Shown piece after piece: positions 53,652-63,248 of a stretch of DNA of 64,000 bases (positions are counted from its first letter, which is position 1; each line of letters starts with the position of its first letter). Origin of the DNA: Paraburkholderia translucens (GTDB taxonomy: Bacteria > Pseudomonadota > Gammaproteobacteria > Burkholderiales > Burkholderiaceae); assembly GCF_020881035.1 (NCBI RefSeq), contig NZ_JAJITC010000012.1, positions 141,082 through 205,081 of the forward strand, read 5' to 3'. A program made the position numbers and the translations under genes. The notes under the pieces are model-generated. The model did not search any database and had not been told where the DNA came from. It saw only the letters and a program-made list of their open reading frames with translations.

Positions 53652-54254
53652 TCAGAACTCCACGCCGCGCTGCGCTTTCACGCCCTGCTCGCGATACGGA
53701 TGCTTGATCGCGCGCATTTCGGTGACGAGGTCGGCAGCTTCGATCAGCGCGTCGGGCGCGTGACGGCCGGTCACGACGACGTGCAGCATCGGCGCGCGCG
53801 CTTTGATGACGGCGAGCACTTCGTCGAGCGGCAGGTATTCGTACTTGAGCACGGTGTTCAGTTCGTCGAGGATCACCATCTGGTAGTCGCCGCTCTCGAT
53901 CATGCGTCGCGCCTCGTTCCAGCCCTTGCGCGCGGTCGCCATGTCGGCCTCGCGGTTCTGCGTGTTCCAGGTGTAGCCGTCACCCATCGTGACGAAATCG
54001 CATTGCGCGATCGCGCCGAGGAAGTCGCGCTCCGACGTATGCAGCGCGCCTTTGATGAATTGAACGACGCCCAGCCGCATGCCATGGCCGAGCACGCGCA
54101 CGGCCATGCCGAACGCGGCTGTGCTCTTGCCCTTGCCGGTGCCGGTGTTGACGATCAGCAGGCCCTTTTCGACGGTCGCGCCGGCCTGTTTCTTTTCATG
54201 GCCTTCGCGGCGGCGTTCGGTCATGCGTTGATGCGATTCGGGATCGGTTTTCAT
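53652..54254 (-). CDS. cobO: Cob(I)yrinic acid a,c-diamide adenosyltransferase
   Basis: This 200-residue CobO/BtuR-type enzyme attaches the 5'-deoxyadenosyl group. The P-loop GTGKGKSTAAFGMAVRVLGH, then GDGYTWNTQNREAD and LDELNTVLKYEYLP are diagnostic. It overlaps the preceding fusion gene by four bases. Confidence 0.96.
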   Translation of the reverse strand: MKTDPESHQRMTERRREGHEKKQAGATVEKGLLIVNTGTGKGKSTAAFGMAVRVLGHGMRLGVVQFIKGALHTSERDFLGAIAQCDFVTMGDGYTWNTQNREADMATARKGWNEARRMIESGDYQMVILDELNTVLKYEYLPLDEVLAVIKARAPMLHVVVTGRHAPDALIEAADLVTEMRAIKHPYREQGVKAQRGVEF

Positions 54255-55438
54255 CGGAGGTCCTGGTCTTGATGGGCGGGGTGGGGTGCGGGCGCGGCAT
54301 GGTTCGCCGCTGCGATCGCCACGGTGACGCCCGCATGCGCAGTCTTGCGTACGACGAGACGTGCATCATGCGTGGATGCCGCGGCGTCCGACGCTGCCGC
54401 GGCCAACAGCGCGCACGGCTCGCACACACCGTCGACGCCGAGATGCGCGTGCGCGGCGACCGAGGGCGAGGCGACAGGCACGGCGGCGATCTGCTCGCGG
54501 CTGAACAGTCGCAGCGGCAGCTGATGGCGTGAGCAGAATTCGAGCAGGCCTGTCTCGTTGACTTTGGTGTCGATCGTCGCGACGGTGCCGATCTGCTCGA
54601 AGTCATGCGATCCGAGCGCTGCGCGCACGGCGGCGTCGATGTCAGCGGCTTCGCTGTGCAAGCGGCAACCGATGCCGACGCTCAGCGTTTTCATCGAGCC
54701 TGCGTCGCGTTTGGCCGCCTCACGCGCAAGCGCGAGCGACGCCACGCCGCCGATCACGACGATCGCCGGCGAGCCGAGCCTCGCTCGCGCGACCGCGTCG
54801 GCAAAATCGCGCAGCGGCGCGAGCACGTGACGCTGCTCGGGCCGTGTCGCCGATTCGATCGCCGCGCAGGGCATATCGGCAGACATGCCGGCGGCGAGCA
54901 ACGCGCCGGCGATGTCGGCGAGCCGCCGCATGCCCATATAGATCACGAGCGTCATGCGCGTCGCGGCCAGCGCGGCCCAGTCCGGCTCGCCGCTACCGGC
55001 GCCGTGGCCCGTGACGAATACGACGCCCTGCGCGTAATCGCGATGCGTGACCGCAATGCCGAGCGCCGCGGGCGCGGCGATGCCGGCGGTGATGCCGTTG
55101 ATGACGTCGGCCTCGATACCCGCGGCCTGCAGCGCCTGCAACTCTTCGCCGCCGCGGCCGAACACGAACGGATCGCCGCCCTTGAGCCGCGCAACGCTGC
55201 GCCCCGCGCGCAGATGCTCGAGCATCTGCGCGACGATATCCGCCTGCGGCGTCGACGGATGGCCGCCGCGCTTGCCGACGTACACGACTTGCGCGTCGGC
55301 GCGCGCGAACTGAAGTACCTCGGGATTCACGAGATCGTCGACGAGCACGACGTCGGCCCGCGCGAGCGCGCGGGTGGCCTTCAGCGTCATCAGCTCGACG
55401 TCGCCGGGCCCGGCGCCGATCAGCCAGGCGCGCGTCAT
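54251..55438 (-). CDS. cobA: Uroporphyrinogen-III C-methyltransferase fused to CobE/CbiG-like domain
   Basis: This 395-residue protein joins two cobalamin enzymes in one frame. Residues 1-255 are an SUMT: IGAGPGDVELMTLKATRALA, KRGGHPSTPQADI, LKGGDPFVFGRGGEEL and NGITAGIAAPAALGIAVTHR. After the linker (KRDAGSMKTL) comes a CobE/CbiG C-terminal-like domain (SVGIGCRLHSEAADIDAAVR, TIDTKVNETGLLEFCSRH). There is no stop between the parts, although an internal ATG starts the second domain. A start at 55462 is also possible; no strong ribosome site is seen. It is the first gene after the left riboswitch. Confidence 0.87.
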   Translation of the reverse strand: MTRAWLIGAGPGDVELMTLKATRALARADVVLVDDLVNPEVLQFARADAQVVYVGKRGGHPSTPQADIVAQMLEHLRAGRSVARLKGGDPFVFGRGGEELQALQAAGIEADVINGITAGIAAPAALGIAVTHRDYAQGVVFVTGHGAGSGEPDWAALAATRMTLVIYMGMRRLADIAGALLAAGMSADMPCAAIESATRPEQRHVLAPLRDFADAVARARLGSPAIVVIGGVASLALAREAAKRDAGSMKTLSVGIGCRLHSEAADIDAAVRAALGSHDFEQIGTVATIDTKVNETGLLEFCSRHQLPLRLFSREQIAAVPVASPSVAAHAHLGVDGVCEPCALLAAAASDAAASTHDARLVVRKTAHAGVTVAIAAANHAAPAPHPAHQDQDLR

Positions 55439-55679
55439 CGCGGCGTGCATGGCGCGCGCCATGCTGTGGAAGGAGAAGAGAAGCGGCGCGCGACAGCACG
55501 CGCGGTGGTCGAGAAAGAGGTCATGCGGTACTGCGAATCCGGGCGCGGTGAGGCGCGGCTCGCGGCATATTCATCAGAAAAAACGCCACGAAACGCGCGA
55601 TGTCGCGCTTGAACGCCTTCACATCCGTTCCCCGCGGATTCCGGCGGCCGGCAGCGCCACTCGATACACGCGGCGCCGC

Positions 55680-55893
55680 CTCCGCGTCTGGCCGGTATCC
55701 GGGCTGGCGACCTCACGCGCTTCGCCTTCCCGTTCCCGTTTGCGAATTCGCGGGACAGTGGCATCAAAAAACGCATGCACGGCATTTACGAATCGAAGGC
55801 AGGATCGAATCGCGCGCCGCAGGTCGCTTACCGTTGCGGGGACAGCACAGGTTGAACGCGCGACGCGCTGCCTGTTTCCCGTTTAACTGCACA
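55680..55893 (-). promoter_or_regulatory. Cobalamin riboswitch of the cobA-cobO-cobB-bluB operon
   Basis: Read on the minus strand, it contains gcagttaaacgggaaacagg (5' part, 55871-55890), ctgtccccgcaacggtaagc (core, within 55825-55853) and the B12 box cgccagcccggataccggcc (55690-55709). These are the conserved blocks of the cobalamin riboswitch. The gene starts some 240 bases further on, which leaves room for an expression platform. The same blocks occur on the plus strand at 56058-56280. Confidence 0.92.
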
Positions 55894-55940
55894 CGCGAAC
55901 GCATGTGCGGGCACCAAACGCGCGCATACGATAGCACATG

Positions 55941-55984
55941 GCGCCTTGCCGGATAAGCCTCGGCGGCGCTTTCCGGCAAGGCGC
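55941..55984. repeat. 12-base inverted repeat between the two riboswitches
   Basis: gcgccttgccgg (55941-55952) and ccggcaaggcgc (55973-55984) are perfect complements with a 20-base loop. It lies in the region from which both riboswitch transcripts start. It may be a regulator site, or a hairpin separating the two promoters. Confidence 0.65.
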
Positions 55985-55989
55985 GTTCC

Positions 55990-56018
55990 TTGACTGCGCA
56001 GGGCCGCGGGCCTACACT
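55990..56018 (+). promoter_or_regulatory. Sigma-70 promoter of the cobW-cobN operon
   Basis: TTGACT (55990-55995) and TACACT (56013-56018) are 17 bases apart, about 40 bases before the right-hand riboswitch. It is the best sigma-70 match in the locus. No equally good promoter was found for the left operon. Confidence 0.7.
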
Positions 56019-56057
56019 CGCACGCACTTTGGGTGCTCGCGTGCGCGTTCCTGCGCA

Positions 56058-56280
56058 TGCAGTTAAACGGGAAACAGGGAGCCATCTGCTCTGGAGCGGC
56101 TAACCTGTGCTGTCCCCGCAACGGTAAGCGAAAAGCGGTTCCGGCTCGATAGCCGGGTGCCGCAGTGCCGGCTTCGATGTCCCCGCGCAAGGTCGCGTCG
56201 ACATATCACCACTGGACGAGAAACCACTCGGCCGGGAAGGGGAAGCGGCGCTTTCGCCAGCCCGGATACCGGCCCGAAGA
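56058..56280 (+). promoter_or_regulatory. Cobalamin riboswitch of the cobW-cobN operon
   Basis: It contains gcagttaaacgggaaacagg (56059-56078), ctgtccccgcaacggtaagc (within 56102-56130) and the B12 box cgccagcccggataccggcc (56255-56274). Each block is identical to its counterpart in the left riboswitch. The segments between them differ. About 210 bases separate it from the cobW start. Confidence 0.93.
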
Positions 56281-56492
56281 AGCAGAACGAATGCCGCGGG
56301 GATGCGGCGGCGCGTTCATGATCTCACTTCCGCTTTCTGTATTTCCGTTGTCGCGGCAATACCGGTGTTAGCCCCGTGTTCTGTGATCACTGGCAGTGGT
56401 GCGCGTGCTTCATTCGTTCCTTTCGCCAGCCGATGCGCACGCTCGGTGGACTTTACGGCATGCCGATGCAACGCCAAGGGATGGACCTCACG

Positions 56493-57584
56493 ATGCAAAC
56501 TCAATTGCGCAAGATTCCCGTCACGATCGTCACGGGCTTTCTCGGCAGCGGCAAAACCACGCTGCTGCGGCATATTCTTCAGAATGCGGGCGGCAAGCGC
56601 GTCGCGGTGATCGTCAACGAGTTCGGCGAACTCGGCATCGACGGGGAAATCCTCAAGGGCTGCGGCATCGGTTGCGATGAAAACGGCGTCGAGACCGAAG
56701 GGCAACTGTATGAACTCGCGAACGGTTGCCTGTGCTGCACCGTGCAGGAAGAGTTTTTCCCGGTCATGGAAAAGCTCGCCGAACGACGTGACGAACTCGA
56801 TCACGTGCTGATCGAAACGTCCGGGCTCGCATTGCCGAAGCCGCTCGTCCAGGCGTTCAACTGGCCGCAGATCCGCAACGGCTTCACGGTCGACGCGGTG
56901 GTGACGGTGGTGGACGGCCCGGCCGCCGCGAGCGGCCAGTTCGCCGACAACCCGGTCGCCGTCGATGCGCAGCGTAAGGCCGATCCGAATCTCGATCACG
57001 AGTCGCCGCTGCACGAGTTGTTCGAAGACCAGTTGTCGGCGGCCGATCTGGTGATTCTGAACAAGACCGATCTGATCGACGAAGCTCGGCAGCGTGAAGT
57101 GGAAGCTGCGATCCGCGAAGAGATTGCGCCGCAGGTCAAGATCGTGCGCGCGCACCAGGGACAGCTCGATCTGCATACGCTGCTGGGGCTCGAAGCGGCG
57201 TCGGAAGAAACGATTCACCTGCGTCACGACCATCACGGTTCCGCCGACGACCCCGATCACCACCACGACGAATTCGATTCGGTCGTCGTGCAGGCTTCGG
57301 TGCCGTCGCGCGACGCGGCGCTCGCCGCCTTGCAGACGCTCGTCGAAAACCACACGATTTACCGTGTCAAAGGCTTCGCCGCGCTGCCTGGCGCGGCGAT
57401 GCGTCTCGTGATCCAGGGCGTGGGGCGGCGCTTCGACAGCTACTTCGACCGGCGCTGGCAGGCGGGCGAAACCAATGAAGGCGCATTGAGCCGCTTCGTG
57501 CTGATCGGCGAGGATCTCGACCAACACGCGCTGCAACAGGCGTTCGACGCGGCGCTCGGCGCGACGTCGATCGCGACGGCATAA
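56493..57584 (+). CDS. cobW: CobW-type GTPase metallochaperone
   Basis: This 363-residue G3E-family GTPase has Walker A GFLGSGKTTLL, the metal site NGCLCCTVQEE (CxCC), the base-recognition motif NKTDLID, and a histidine-rich loop (HDHHGSADDPDHHHDEF). CobW is thought to deliver cobalt to the CobN chelatase. It lies behind the riboswitch and 13 bp before cobN. The start at 56493 fits the family; ATG at 56481 is possible. Confidence 0.94.
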   Translation: MQTQLRKIPVTIVTGFLGSGKTTLLRHILQNAGGKRVAVIVNEFGELGIDGEILKGCGIGCDENGVETEGQLYELANGCLCCTVQEEFFPVMEKLAERRDELDHVLIETSGLALPKPLVQAFNWPQIRNGFTVDAVVTVVDGPAAASGQFADNPVAVDAQRKADPNLDHESPLHELFEDQLSAADLVILNKTDLIDEARQREVEAAIREEIAPQVKIVRAHQGQLDLHTLLGLEAASEETIHLRHDHHGSADDPDHHHDEFDSVVVQASVPSRDAALAALQTLVENHTIYRVKGFAALPGAAMRLVIQGVGRRFDSYFDRRWQAGETNEGALSRFVLIGEDLDQHALQQAFDAALGATSIATA

Positions 57585-57597
57585 CGGGCGCACCAGC

Positions 57598-60500
57598 ATG
57601 CATCTGCTGCGCACGACACCGGGCGGCTTCGTCGACGATGCGCAAGGCGTGATCCGCATCGATCAGCAGCCCGCCGATATCGTCGTGCTCAGTTCCGCCG
57701 ACACCACGCTGTCGCTGCTCGCGAGCGTGGTGCCGCGTCTTGGCGACGGCTTCCCGAGCGTGCGGCTCGCGAACGTCACGTATCTGCGTCAGCCGGCCTC
57801 GGTCGATTTCTATATCGAGGACGTGTTGCAGCACGCGCGCGCCGTCGTGGTCGATCATCTTGGCGGCGAAACCTATTGGCCGTACGGCATCGAGCAGGTG
57901 GTCGCGCTCGCGCAGCGTAATCAGCAAACACTCGCGATGTTTTCCGGCGACTTGCAGGAAGACCCGAATCTGCTCGCGCGCAGCACCGCGAGCGCGGAGC
58001 TATGCCAGCAGCTGTGGCGCTATCTGCGCGAGGGCGGCCCGCAGAACGCCGAGGCGTTCTTGCGCTGCATCGCATATCGCGCGCTCGACTGGGGGCGCGA
58101 ACCCGAGCCGCCGCGCGCGTTGCCGGCTGCGTCGCTGTATCACCCCGAGCGCGACACCCCCACCATCGCCGACTGGCAGGTGCGCTGGCGGCAGGACGCG
58201 CCGATCGTCGCGATCCTGTTTTACAAGGCGCATCTGCAGGCCGCCAATACTGCCGTGTTCGATGCGTTGATCGATGCGCTCGAAGCGCAAGGGCTCAATC
58301 CGCTGCCGCTTGCGATCACGTCGTTGAAGGACGCAATGAGCCGCGACATCGTGCAGTCGCTGTGCGCGCAACATGGTGCCGCGCTCGTGCTGAACACGAC
58401 CGCGTTCGCCGCGTCCGCGATCGACGACCCCGAGCCGCTCGCGCTCGCCGGCGACGCGCCGGTGTTTCAGGTGATCCTGAGCGGCGGCAATCGCGAAGAC
58501 TGGCTCAAGGACAACCACGGTCTCAATTCGCGCGACATCGCCATGCATGTCGCGCTGCCTGAGGTGGACGGGCGCATCATCACGCGCGCGATCAGCTTCA
58601 AGGGGCTCGCGTATCGCTGTGCGCATACCCAGGTCGACGTGGTCCGCTATCAGCCCGACCACGAACGGGTGCGCTTTCTCGCCGAGTTGAGCCAGCGCTG
58701 GTGCCGTCTGCGTTCGCTCGATAACGCCGGGAAGAAAGTCGCGTTGATCCTCGCGAACTACCCGATGAGCGAAGGACGCATCGGCAACGGCGTGGGGCTC
58801 GATACGCCGGCGTCGGTGGTCGGCATCCTGTCGATGCTGCGCGACGAAGGCTACCGTGTCGGTGAATTGCCCGAAAACGGCGATGCGTTGTTGAGCAGGC
58901 TCACCGAGGGCGTGACCAACGATCCCGTGGTGCGCGATCTGCGTCCGGCCCTGCAAAGCCTCGCGCTCGACGACTATCTCGCGCATTTCAACGCCTTGCC
59001 GGCAAGCGTGCGCGACGCGTTGAACGCGCGCTGGGGCAAGCCTGAACAGGACCCGACGCTGCGGCGCGGCCGCTTCATGATCGCCGGCTGGCGCTGCGGG
59101 CAGGTGTTTGTGGGCATTCAGCCTTCGCGTTCGCGCGAGCAAGGCGATTACGCGAGCTATCACGACGCGGAACTCGTGCCGCCGCATGCGTATCTCGCGT
59201 TCTATTTCTGGCTGCGCCATCAGTTCGGCGTCGACGCGATCGTGCATGTCGGCAAGCACGGCAATCTCGAATGGCTACCCGGAAAGAGCGTCGCGTTGAG
59301 CGACGCGTGCTGGCCAGACCTGATTCTCGGGCCGATGCCGCATCTGTATCCGTTCATCGTCAACGATCCGGGCGAGGGTAGCCAGGCGAAGCGGCGCGCG
59401 CAGGCGGTGATCGTCGATCATCTGATGCCGCCGCTCACACGCGCCGAAAGCTATGGGCCATTGCAGGATCTCGAACGCCAGGTCGACGAATACTACGAAG
59501 CATTGATGGTCGATCCGCGTCGCGCGAAGCTGCTGCGGCGCACGATTTTGACGACGATCGTCGAGCATCGGCTGCACGAAGAGCTGAGTCTCGCGGCGCC
59601 GAGCGGACAGGACGACGAAGACGCGCTGCTGACGCGCGTCGATGCATGGCTGTGCGAGCTGAAGGAAGCGCAGATTCGCGATGGCCTGCATACGTTCGGG
59701 CAGTCGCCGCGCGGCGTGCAGCGGCGCGATACGTTGCTCGCGCTCGGGCGCTTTCCGGTCGGCGATGGACAGGGCCGCAAAGCGGGGCTCATCGACGCGC
59801 TGGCGCGCGATCTGCGCATGGATCATCTGTTCGATCCGTTGAGCGTCGATTGGGCGGCCGCGTGGGACGGCCCGCGTCCCGATGTATTGCAGCGGGTCAG
59901 CGATGCGCCGTGGCGACATTACGGCGATACGCGCGAGCGTTTGGAGTTGCTCGCGGCCGGATTGTTGCGCGATGCGTGCTGTGACGATTGCGATGCTGCC
60001 GATCGTCCGCAAGCCGGGCCAGTCGCCGGCGAAAATCTGCTGCAAGCGGCACAGGTTATCGCGCGCCTGCGCGACGACGTGCTGCCGCGTCTCGACGCCT
60101 GCGGCCCGCAAGAAATGACGCAACTGAAGCGCGGCCTCGAAGGACGTTTCGTGCCGCCGGGTCCGAGCGGCTCGCCGTCGCGCGGACGGCCCGACGTATT
60201 GCCCACCGGCCGCAACTTCTATTCAGTCGATACACGCGCGGTGCCGACGCAAGCCGCGTGGGCGCTCGGCCTGAAATCCGCGCAGCAGTTGATCGAGCGG
60301 CATCTGCAGGAGCACGGCGATTATCCGCGCGCGATCGGCCTGTCCGTCTGGGGCACCGCGACGATGCGCACCGGCGGCGACGATATCGCGCAGGCGCTCG
60401 CGTTGCTCGGCGTGCGTCCGAAATGGGCGCCGGGCAGCCATCGCGTGACGGACTTCGAGATCATGCCGATCGACGCCTTCGATCGGCCGCGTATCGACGT

Positions 60501-61416
60501 CACGTTGCGCGTATCCGGCTTTTTCCGCGACGCATTCGCGAACGTGATGCATCTGTTCGATGCGGCGGTGCAAGCGGTTGCCGAACTCGACGAGCCGGCC
60601 GAGCAGAATCCGATTCGCGCGCGCGTGCAGCGTGAACGCGATGCGTTGATTGCGCGCGGCATGGACCCGGTCGAAGCGCGCAAGCGCGCCGGCTGGCGCG
60701 TGTTCAGCGCGCGGCCCGGCGCCTATGGCGCGGGTCTGCAGGAGATGATCGACTCGCGCCAATGGCAGACCGACGCCGATCTCGCGAACGCGTATCAGGC
60801 CTGGGGCGGATATGCATACGCGCAGAAAAGCGCGGGCGAGGAGGCTCACCAGGCGTTTGGCGCAAGGCTCGCAGCAATGGACGTCGTGCTGCAGAACCAG
60901 GACAACCGCGAGCACGACGTGCTCGATTCGAACGACTACTACCAGTTCCAAGGCGGAATGGTCGCGGCGGTACGGCATCTGGCCGGTGAGCAGCCACGCG
61001 TCTATCACGCCGATCACAGCAATCCGGCCGCGCCACGCGTGCGGACGTTGCAGGAGGAGATCGCCCGGGTGATCCGCTCGCGCGTGGTCAATCCGAAATG
61101 GCTCGAAGGCGTGAAGCGCCACGGCTACAAGGGCGCGGCCGAAATCGCCGCGACGGTCGACTACCTATATGGCTACGACGCGACCGCGCGCGTGATCGCG
61201 GATCATCAATACGCGCTCGTTGCCGATGCTTATTTGAACGACGCCGATACCCGCGCCTTCATGCAACGGCACAATCCCCATGCGCTGCATTCAGTCTGCG
61301 AGCGTTTGCTCGAAGCGATGCAGCGGGGTCTGTGGCAGCGGCCGGGCGACTATCGCGCGCAGGTTGAAACGCATCTGCTTGCGAGCGAACAGCAGATCGA
61401 AGGAAGGCAAACATGA
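57598..61416 (+). CDS. cobN: Cobaltochelatase subunit CobN
   Basis: This 1272-residue protein is the large corrin-binding subunit of the aerobic cobalt chelatase. CobN/BchH signs include HVGKHGNLEWLPGKSVAL, FIVNDPGEGSQAKRRAQAVI, LGRFPVGDGQG, GRNFYSVDTRAVPTQAAW and LDSNDYYQFQGGMVAAVRHL. Length is normal for the family. The stop overlaps the next gene (ATGA). It inserts cobalt into hydrogenobyrinate a,c-diamide. Confidence 0.97.
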   Translation: MHLLRTTPGGFVDDAQGVIRIDQQPADIVVLSSADTTLSLLASVVPRLGDGFPSVRLANVTYLRQPASVDFYIEDVLQHARAVVVDHLGGETYWPYGIEQVVALAQRNQQTLAMFSGDLQEDPNLLARSTASAELCQQLWRYLREGGPQNAEAFLRCIAYRALDWGREPEPPRALPAASLYHPERDTPTIADWQVRWRQDAPIVAILFYKAHLQAANTAVFDALIDALEAQGLNPLPLAITSLKDAMSRDIVQSLCAQHGAALVLNTTAFAASAIDDPEPLALAGDAPVFQVILSGGNREDWLKDNHGLNSRDIAMHVALPEVDGRIITRAISFKGLAYRCAHTQVDVVRYQPDHERVRFLAELSQRWCRLRSLDNAGKKVALILANYPMSEGRIGNGVGLDTPASVVGILSMLRDEGYRVGELPENGDALLSRLTEGVTNDPVVRDLRPALQSLALDDYLAHFNALPASVRDALNARWGKPEQDPTLRRGRFMIAGWRCGQVFVGIQPSRSREQGDYASYHDAELVPPHAYLAFYFWLRHQFGVDAIVHVGKHGNLEWLPGKSVALSDACWPDLILGPMPHLYPFIVNDPGEGSQAKRRAQAVIVDHLMPPLTRAESYGPLQDLERQVDEYYEALMVDPRRAKLLRRTILTTIVEHRLHEELSLAAPSGQDDEDALLTRVDAWLCELKEAQIRDGLHTFGQSPRGVQRRDTLLALGRFPVGDGQGRKAGLIDALARDLRMDHLFDPLSVDWAAAWDGPRPDVLQRVSDAPWRHYGDTRERLELLAAGLLRDACCDDCDAADRPQAGPVAGENLLQAAQVIARLRDDVLPRLDACGPQEMTQLKRGLEGRFVPPGPSGSPSRGRPDVLPTGRNFYSVDTRAVPTQAAWALGLKSAQQLIERHLQEHGDYPRAIGLSVWGTATMRTGGDDIAQALALLGVRPKWAPGSHRVTDFEIMPIDAFDRPRIDVTLRVSGFFRDAFANVMHLFDAAVQAVAELDEPAEQNPIRARVQRERDALIARGMDPVEARKRAGWRVFSARPGAYGAGLQEMIDSRQWQTDADLANAYQAWGGYAYAQKSAGEEAHQAFGARLAAMDVVLQNQDNREHDVLDSNDYYQFQGGMVAAVRHLAGEQPRVYHADHSNPAAPRVRTLQEEIARVIRSRVVNPKWLEGVKRHGYKGAAEIAATVDYLYGYDATARVIADHQYALVADAYLNDADTRAFMQRHNPHALHSVCERLLEAMQRGLWQRPGDYRAQVETHLLASEQQIEGRQT

Positions 61417-62513
61417 ATGGAGCGACGCGAGGAGCGGACGACTTGAATGGCACAGGGTTTGCATCGGGCGCGAGTGCGCGACCGGTTTTTCCGTTCGCCG
61501 CGCTGGTCGGCCAGGCTTCGTTGCAGCAGGCACTGTTGCTCGCGGCGATCGATTCCGGCCTCGGCGGCGTACTGATCAGCGGGCCGCGCGGTACGGCGAA
61601 ATCGACCGCCGCACGCGCGCTTGCCGAGCTGCTGCCGGAAGGGCAGTTCGTGAATCTGCCGCTTGGCGCGAGCGAAGATCGCCTGATCGGCACGCTTGAT
61701 ATCGAAACCGTATTGCGTGACGGCTCCGTGCGCTTCTCGCCGGGGCTGCTCGCACGGGCTCATCGCGGTGTGCTGTACGTCGACGAAGTCAATCTGCTGC
61801 CCGATGCGCTCGTCGATGCGTTGCTCGATGCGGCGGCGAGCGGCGTGAATACCGTCGAACGCGACGGCGTGTCGCATAGTCACGACGCGAGCTTCGTGCT
61901 GATCGGTACGATGAATCCCGAAGAGGGCGAGTTGCGGCCTCAACTGATCGACCGCTTCGGTCTGATGGTCGAGTTGCAGAACGCGTTCGAGCCGCAGGTG
62001 CGGCAGGCAATCGTCAAGGCGCGGCTCGCGTTCGACCATGATCCCGCCGGATTTTGTGCCGCTCATGCGGCGCAGCAGGCTTCATACGTCCGGCGAATTC
62101 GCGCGGCGCGCGCCGCGCTGCCGCTGCTGTCGTTCGACGATGCTGTCCACGCGCGCGTGAGCGCGCTATGCATCGACGCGGCCGTCGACGGTCTGCGCGC
62201 CGATCTCGTGATGCTGCGGGCGGCGCGCGCGCTGGCCGCGTTCGAACAGGCGGATGCGGTCACGGTGCGGCACGTCGAGTGCGTCGCCGATGCGGTGCTG
62301 CTTCATCGGCGGCGTCAGCACGATGCGCAACGGCCGGATCAGGAACAGCAGCAAGGCGGAACGCGGCCGCATGAGGACGCTGGCAGCGCGCCCGGTGATC
62401 AGGCGGCCTTTGCGACGTCTTCCGCCGACACAGACTGGGGCTATATGCCGCCCGAGCCGGCGGCGGCAGTGCCCGTCAAAAGCGTGATTCCGCTCGACGC
62501 AAAAAAACGCTGA
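61413..62513 (+). CDS. AAA+ chelatase subunit (ChlI/BchI type)
   Basis: This 366-residue AAA+ ATPase has Walker A SGPRGTAKSTAARA, Walker B VLYVDEVNLLPD and the insertion LIGTMNPEEGELRPQLIDRF typical of magnesium chelatase I subunits. Here it most likely drives the CobN cobalt chelatase in place of CobS. The C-terminal 60 residues (Gln/Asp-rich, HDAQRPDQEQQQGG) are unlike the family core. Confidence 0.93.
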   Translation: MNGATRGADDLNGTGFASGASARPVFPFAALVGQASLQQALLLAAIDSGLGGVLISGPRGTAKSTAARALAELLPEGQFVNLPLGASEDRLIGTLDIETVLRDGSVRFSPGLLARAHRGVLYVDEVNLLPDALVDALLDAAASGVNTVERDGVSHSHDASFVLIGTMNPEEGELRPQLIDRFGLMVELQNAFEPQVRQAIVKARLAFDHDPAGFCAAHAAQQASYVRRIRAARAALPLLSFDDAVHARVSALCIDAAVDGLRADLVMLRAARALAAFEQADAVTVRHVECVADAVLLHRRRQHDAQRPDQEQQQGGTRPHEDAGSAPGDQAAFATSSADTDWGYMPPEPAAAVPVKSVIPLDAKKR

Positions 62514-62569
62514 GCCATCGGAAAGGCGCCGCCGCTGACTCGCGCAGCGGTTTTCGATGGCGGCAAGGC

Positions 62570-63184
62570 GTGGGCGCGGGTCCGCGCGATCCTTCGCGTG
62601 GCGAACCGGGCAGGCGCATTGCATGGCCAGCGACGCTGGCCGCGATGCGCGAGCGCACGCTGCGTCGCGAACACCTGCGCTTTGTCCGCGCAACGCCGCG
62701 CGGCGGTGTGCTGCATTGTTTCGTGCTCGATTGCTCCGGATCGATGCTGACGGGTCAGCGCCTCGCGCTCGCGAAGGGTCTGCTGATCAGATTGTTCGAC
62801 CGGGCTAGCGCGATGCGCGCCGAGGCAGCGCTGATCTGCTTCGGCGGTGCGGGTGCGGACGTACGCTTTGGTCCCGCGGTGCCGCGCTGGTGGAACGAGC
62901 GATGGCTAGCGCCAGTGGGCGGAGGCGGCGGCTCGCCGCTCGCGTCGGGTGTGCGCAGCGCCGCGCAATTGCTGGGGCGCAGCGCGCGGCGGCGGCCGGC
63001 CCAGCAGCGCTGGCTATGGATTCTGACTGACGGTCGCACGCGCGACGAACCCGCGCGTCCGGCTGATGCGGATGAAATCGTATTCGTCGATTTTGAGCGT
63101 GGTGCGATACGGCTTGGCCGTTGTGAAGTCCTCGCCGATGCGTGGGGGGCACGGCACGTGACCCCGGAAGAGTTGATCGGCTGA
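62570..63184 (+). CDS. VWA-domain chelatase subunit (ChlD/CobT-like)
   Basis: This protein of about 204 residues has a von Willebrand A domain with the MIDAS motif FVLDCSGSM, then GLLIRLFDRASAM, GGGGGSPLASGVR and ILTDGRTRD. It resembles the C-terminal part of BchD/ChlD, here as a separate small gene after the ATPase. The frame is open upstream from 62399 with a basic stretch that also looks coding, but no ATG, GTG or TTG occurs there; GTG at 62570 is the first usual start. The gene probably completes the cobalt chelatase. Confidence 0.85.
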   Translation: MGAGPRDPSRGEPGRRIAWPATLAAMRERTLRREHLRFVRATPRGGVLHCFVLDCSGSMLTGQRLALAKGLLIRLFDRASAMRAEAALICFGGAGADVRFGPAVPRWWNERWLAPVGGGGGSPLASGVRSAAQLLGRSARRRPAQQRWLWILTDGRTRDEPARPADADEIVFVDFERGAIRLGRCEVLADAWGARHVTPEELIG

Positions 63185-63248
63185 TTGATGCGGGCGAAGC
63201 GAGGTCTGCGCTGCCGCATCCGCGCGCGCTACTTCTCAGCGATAGCGC

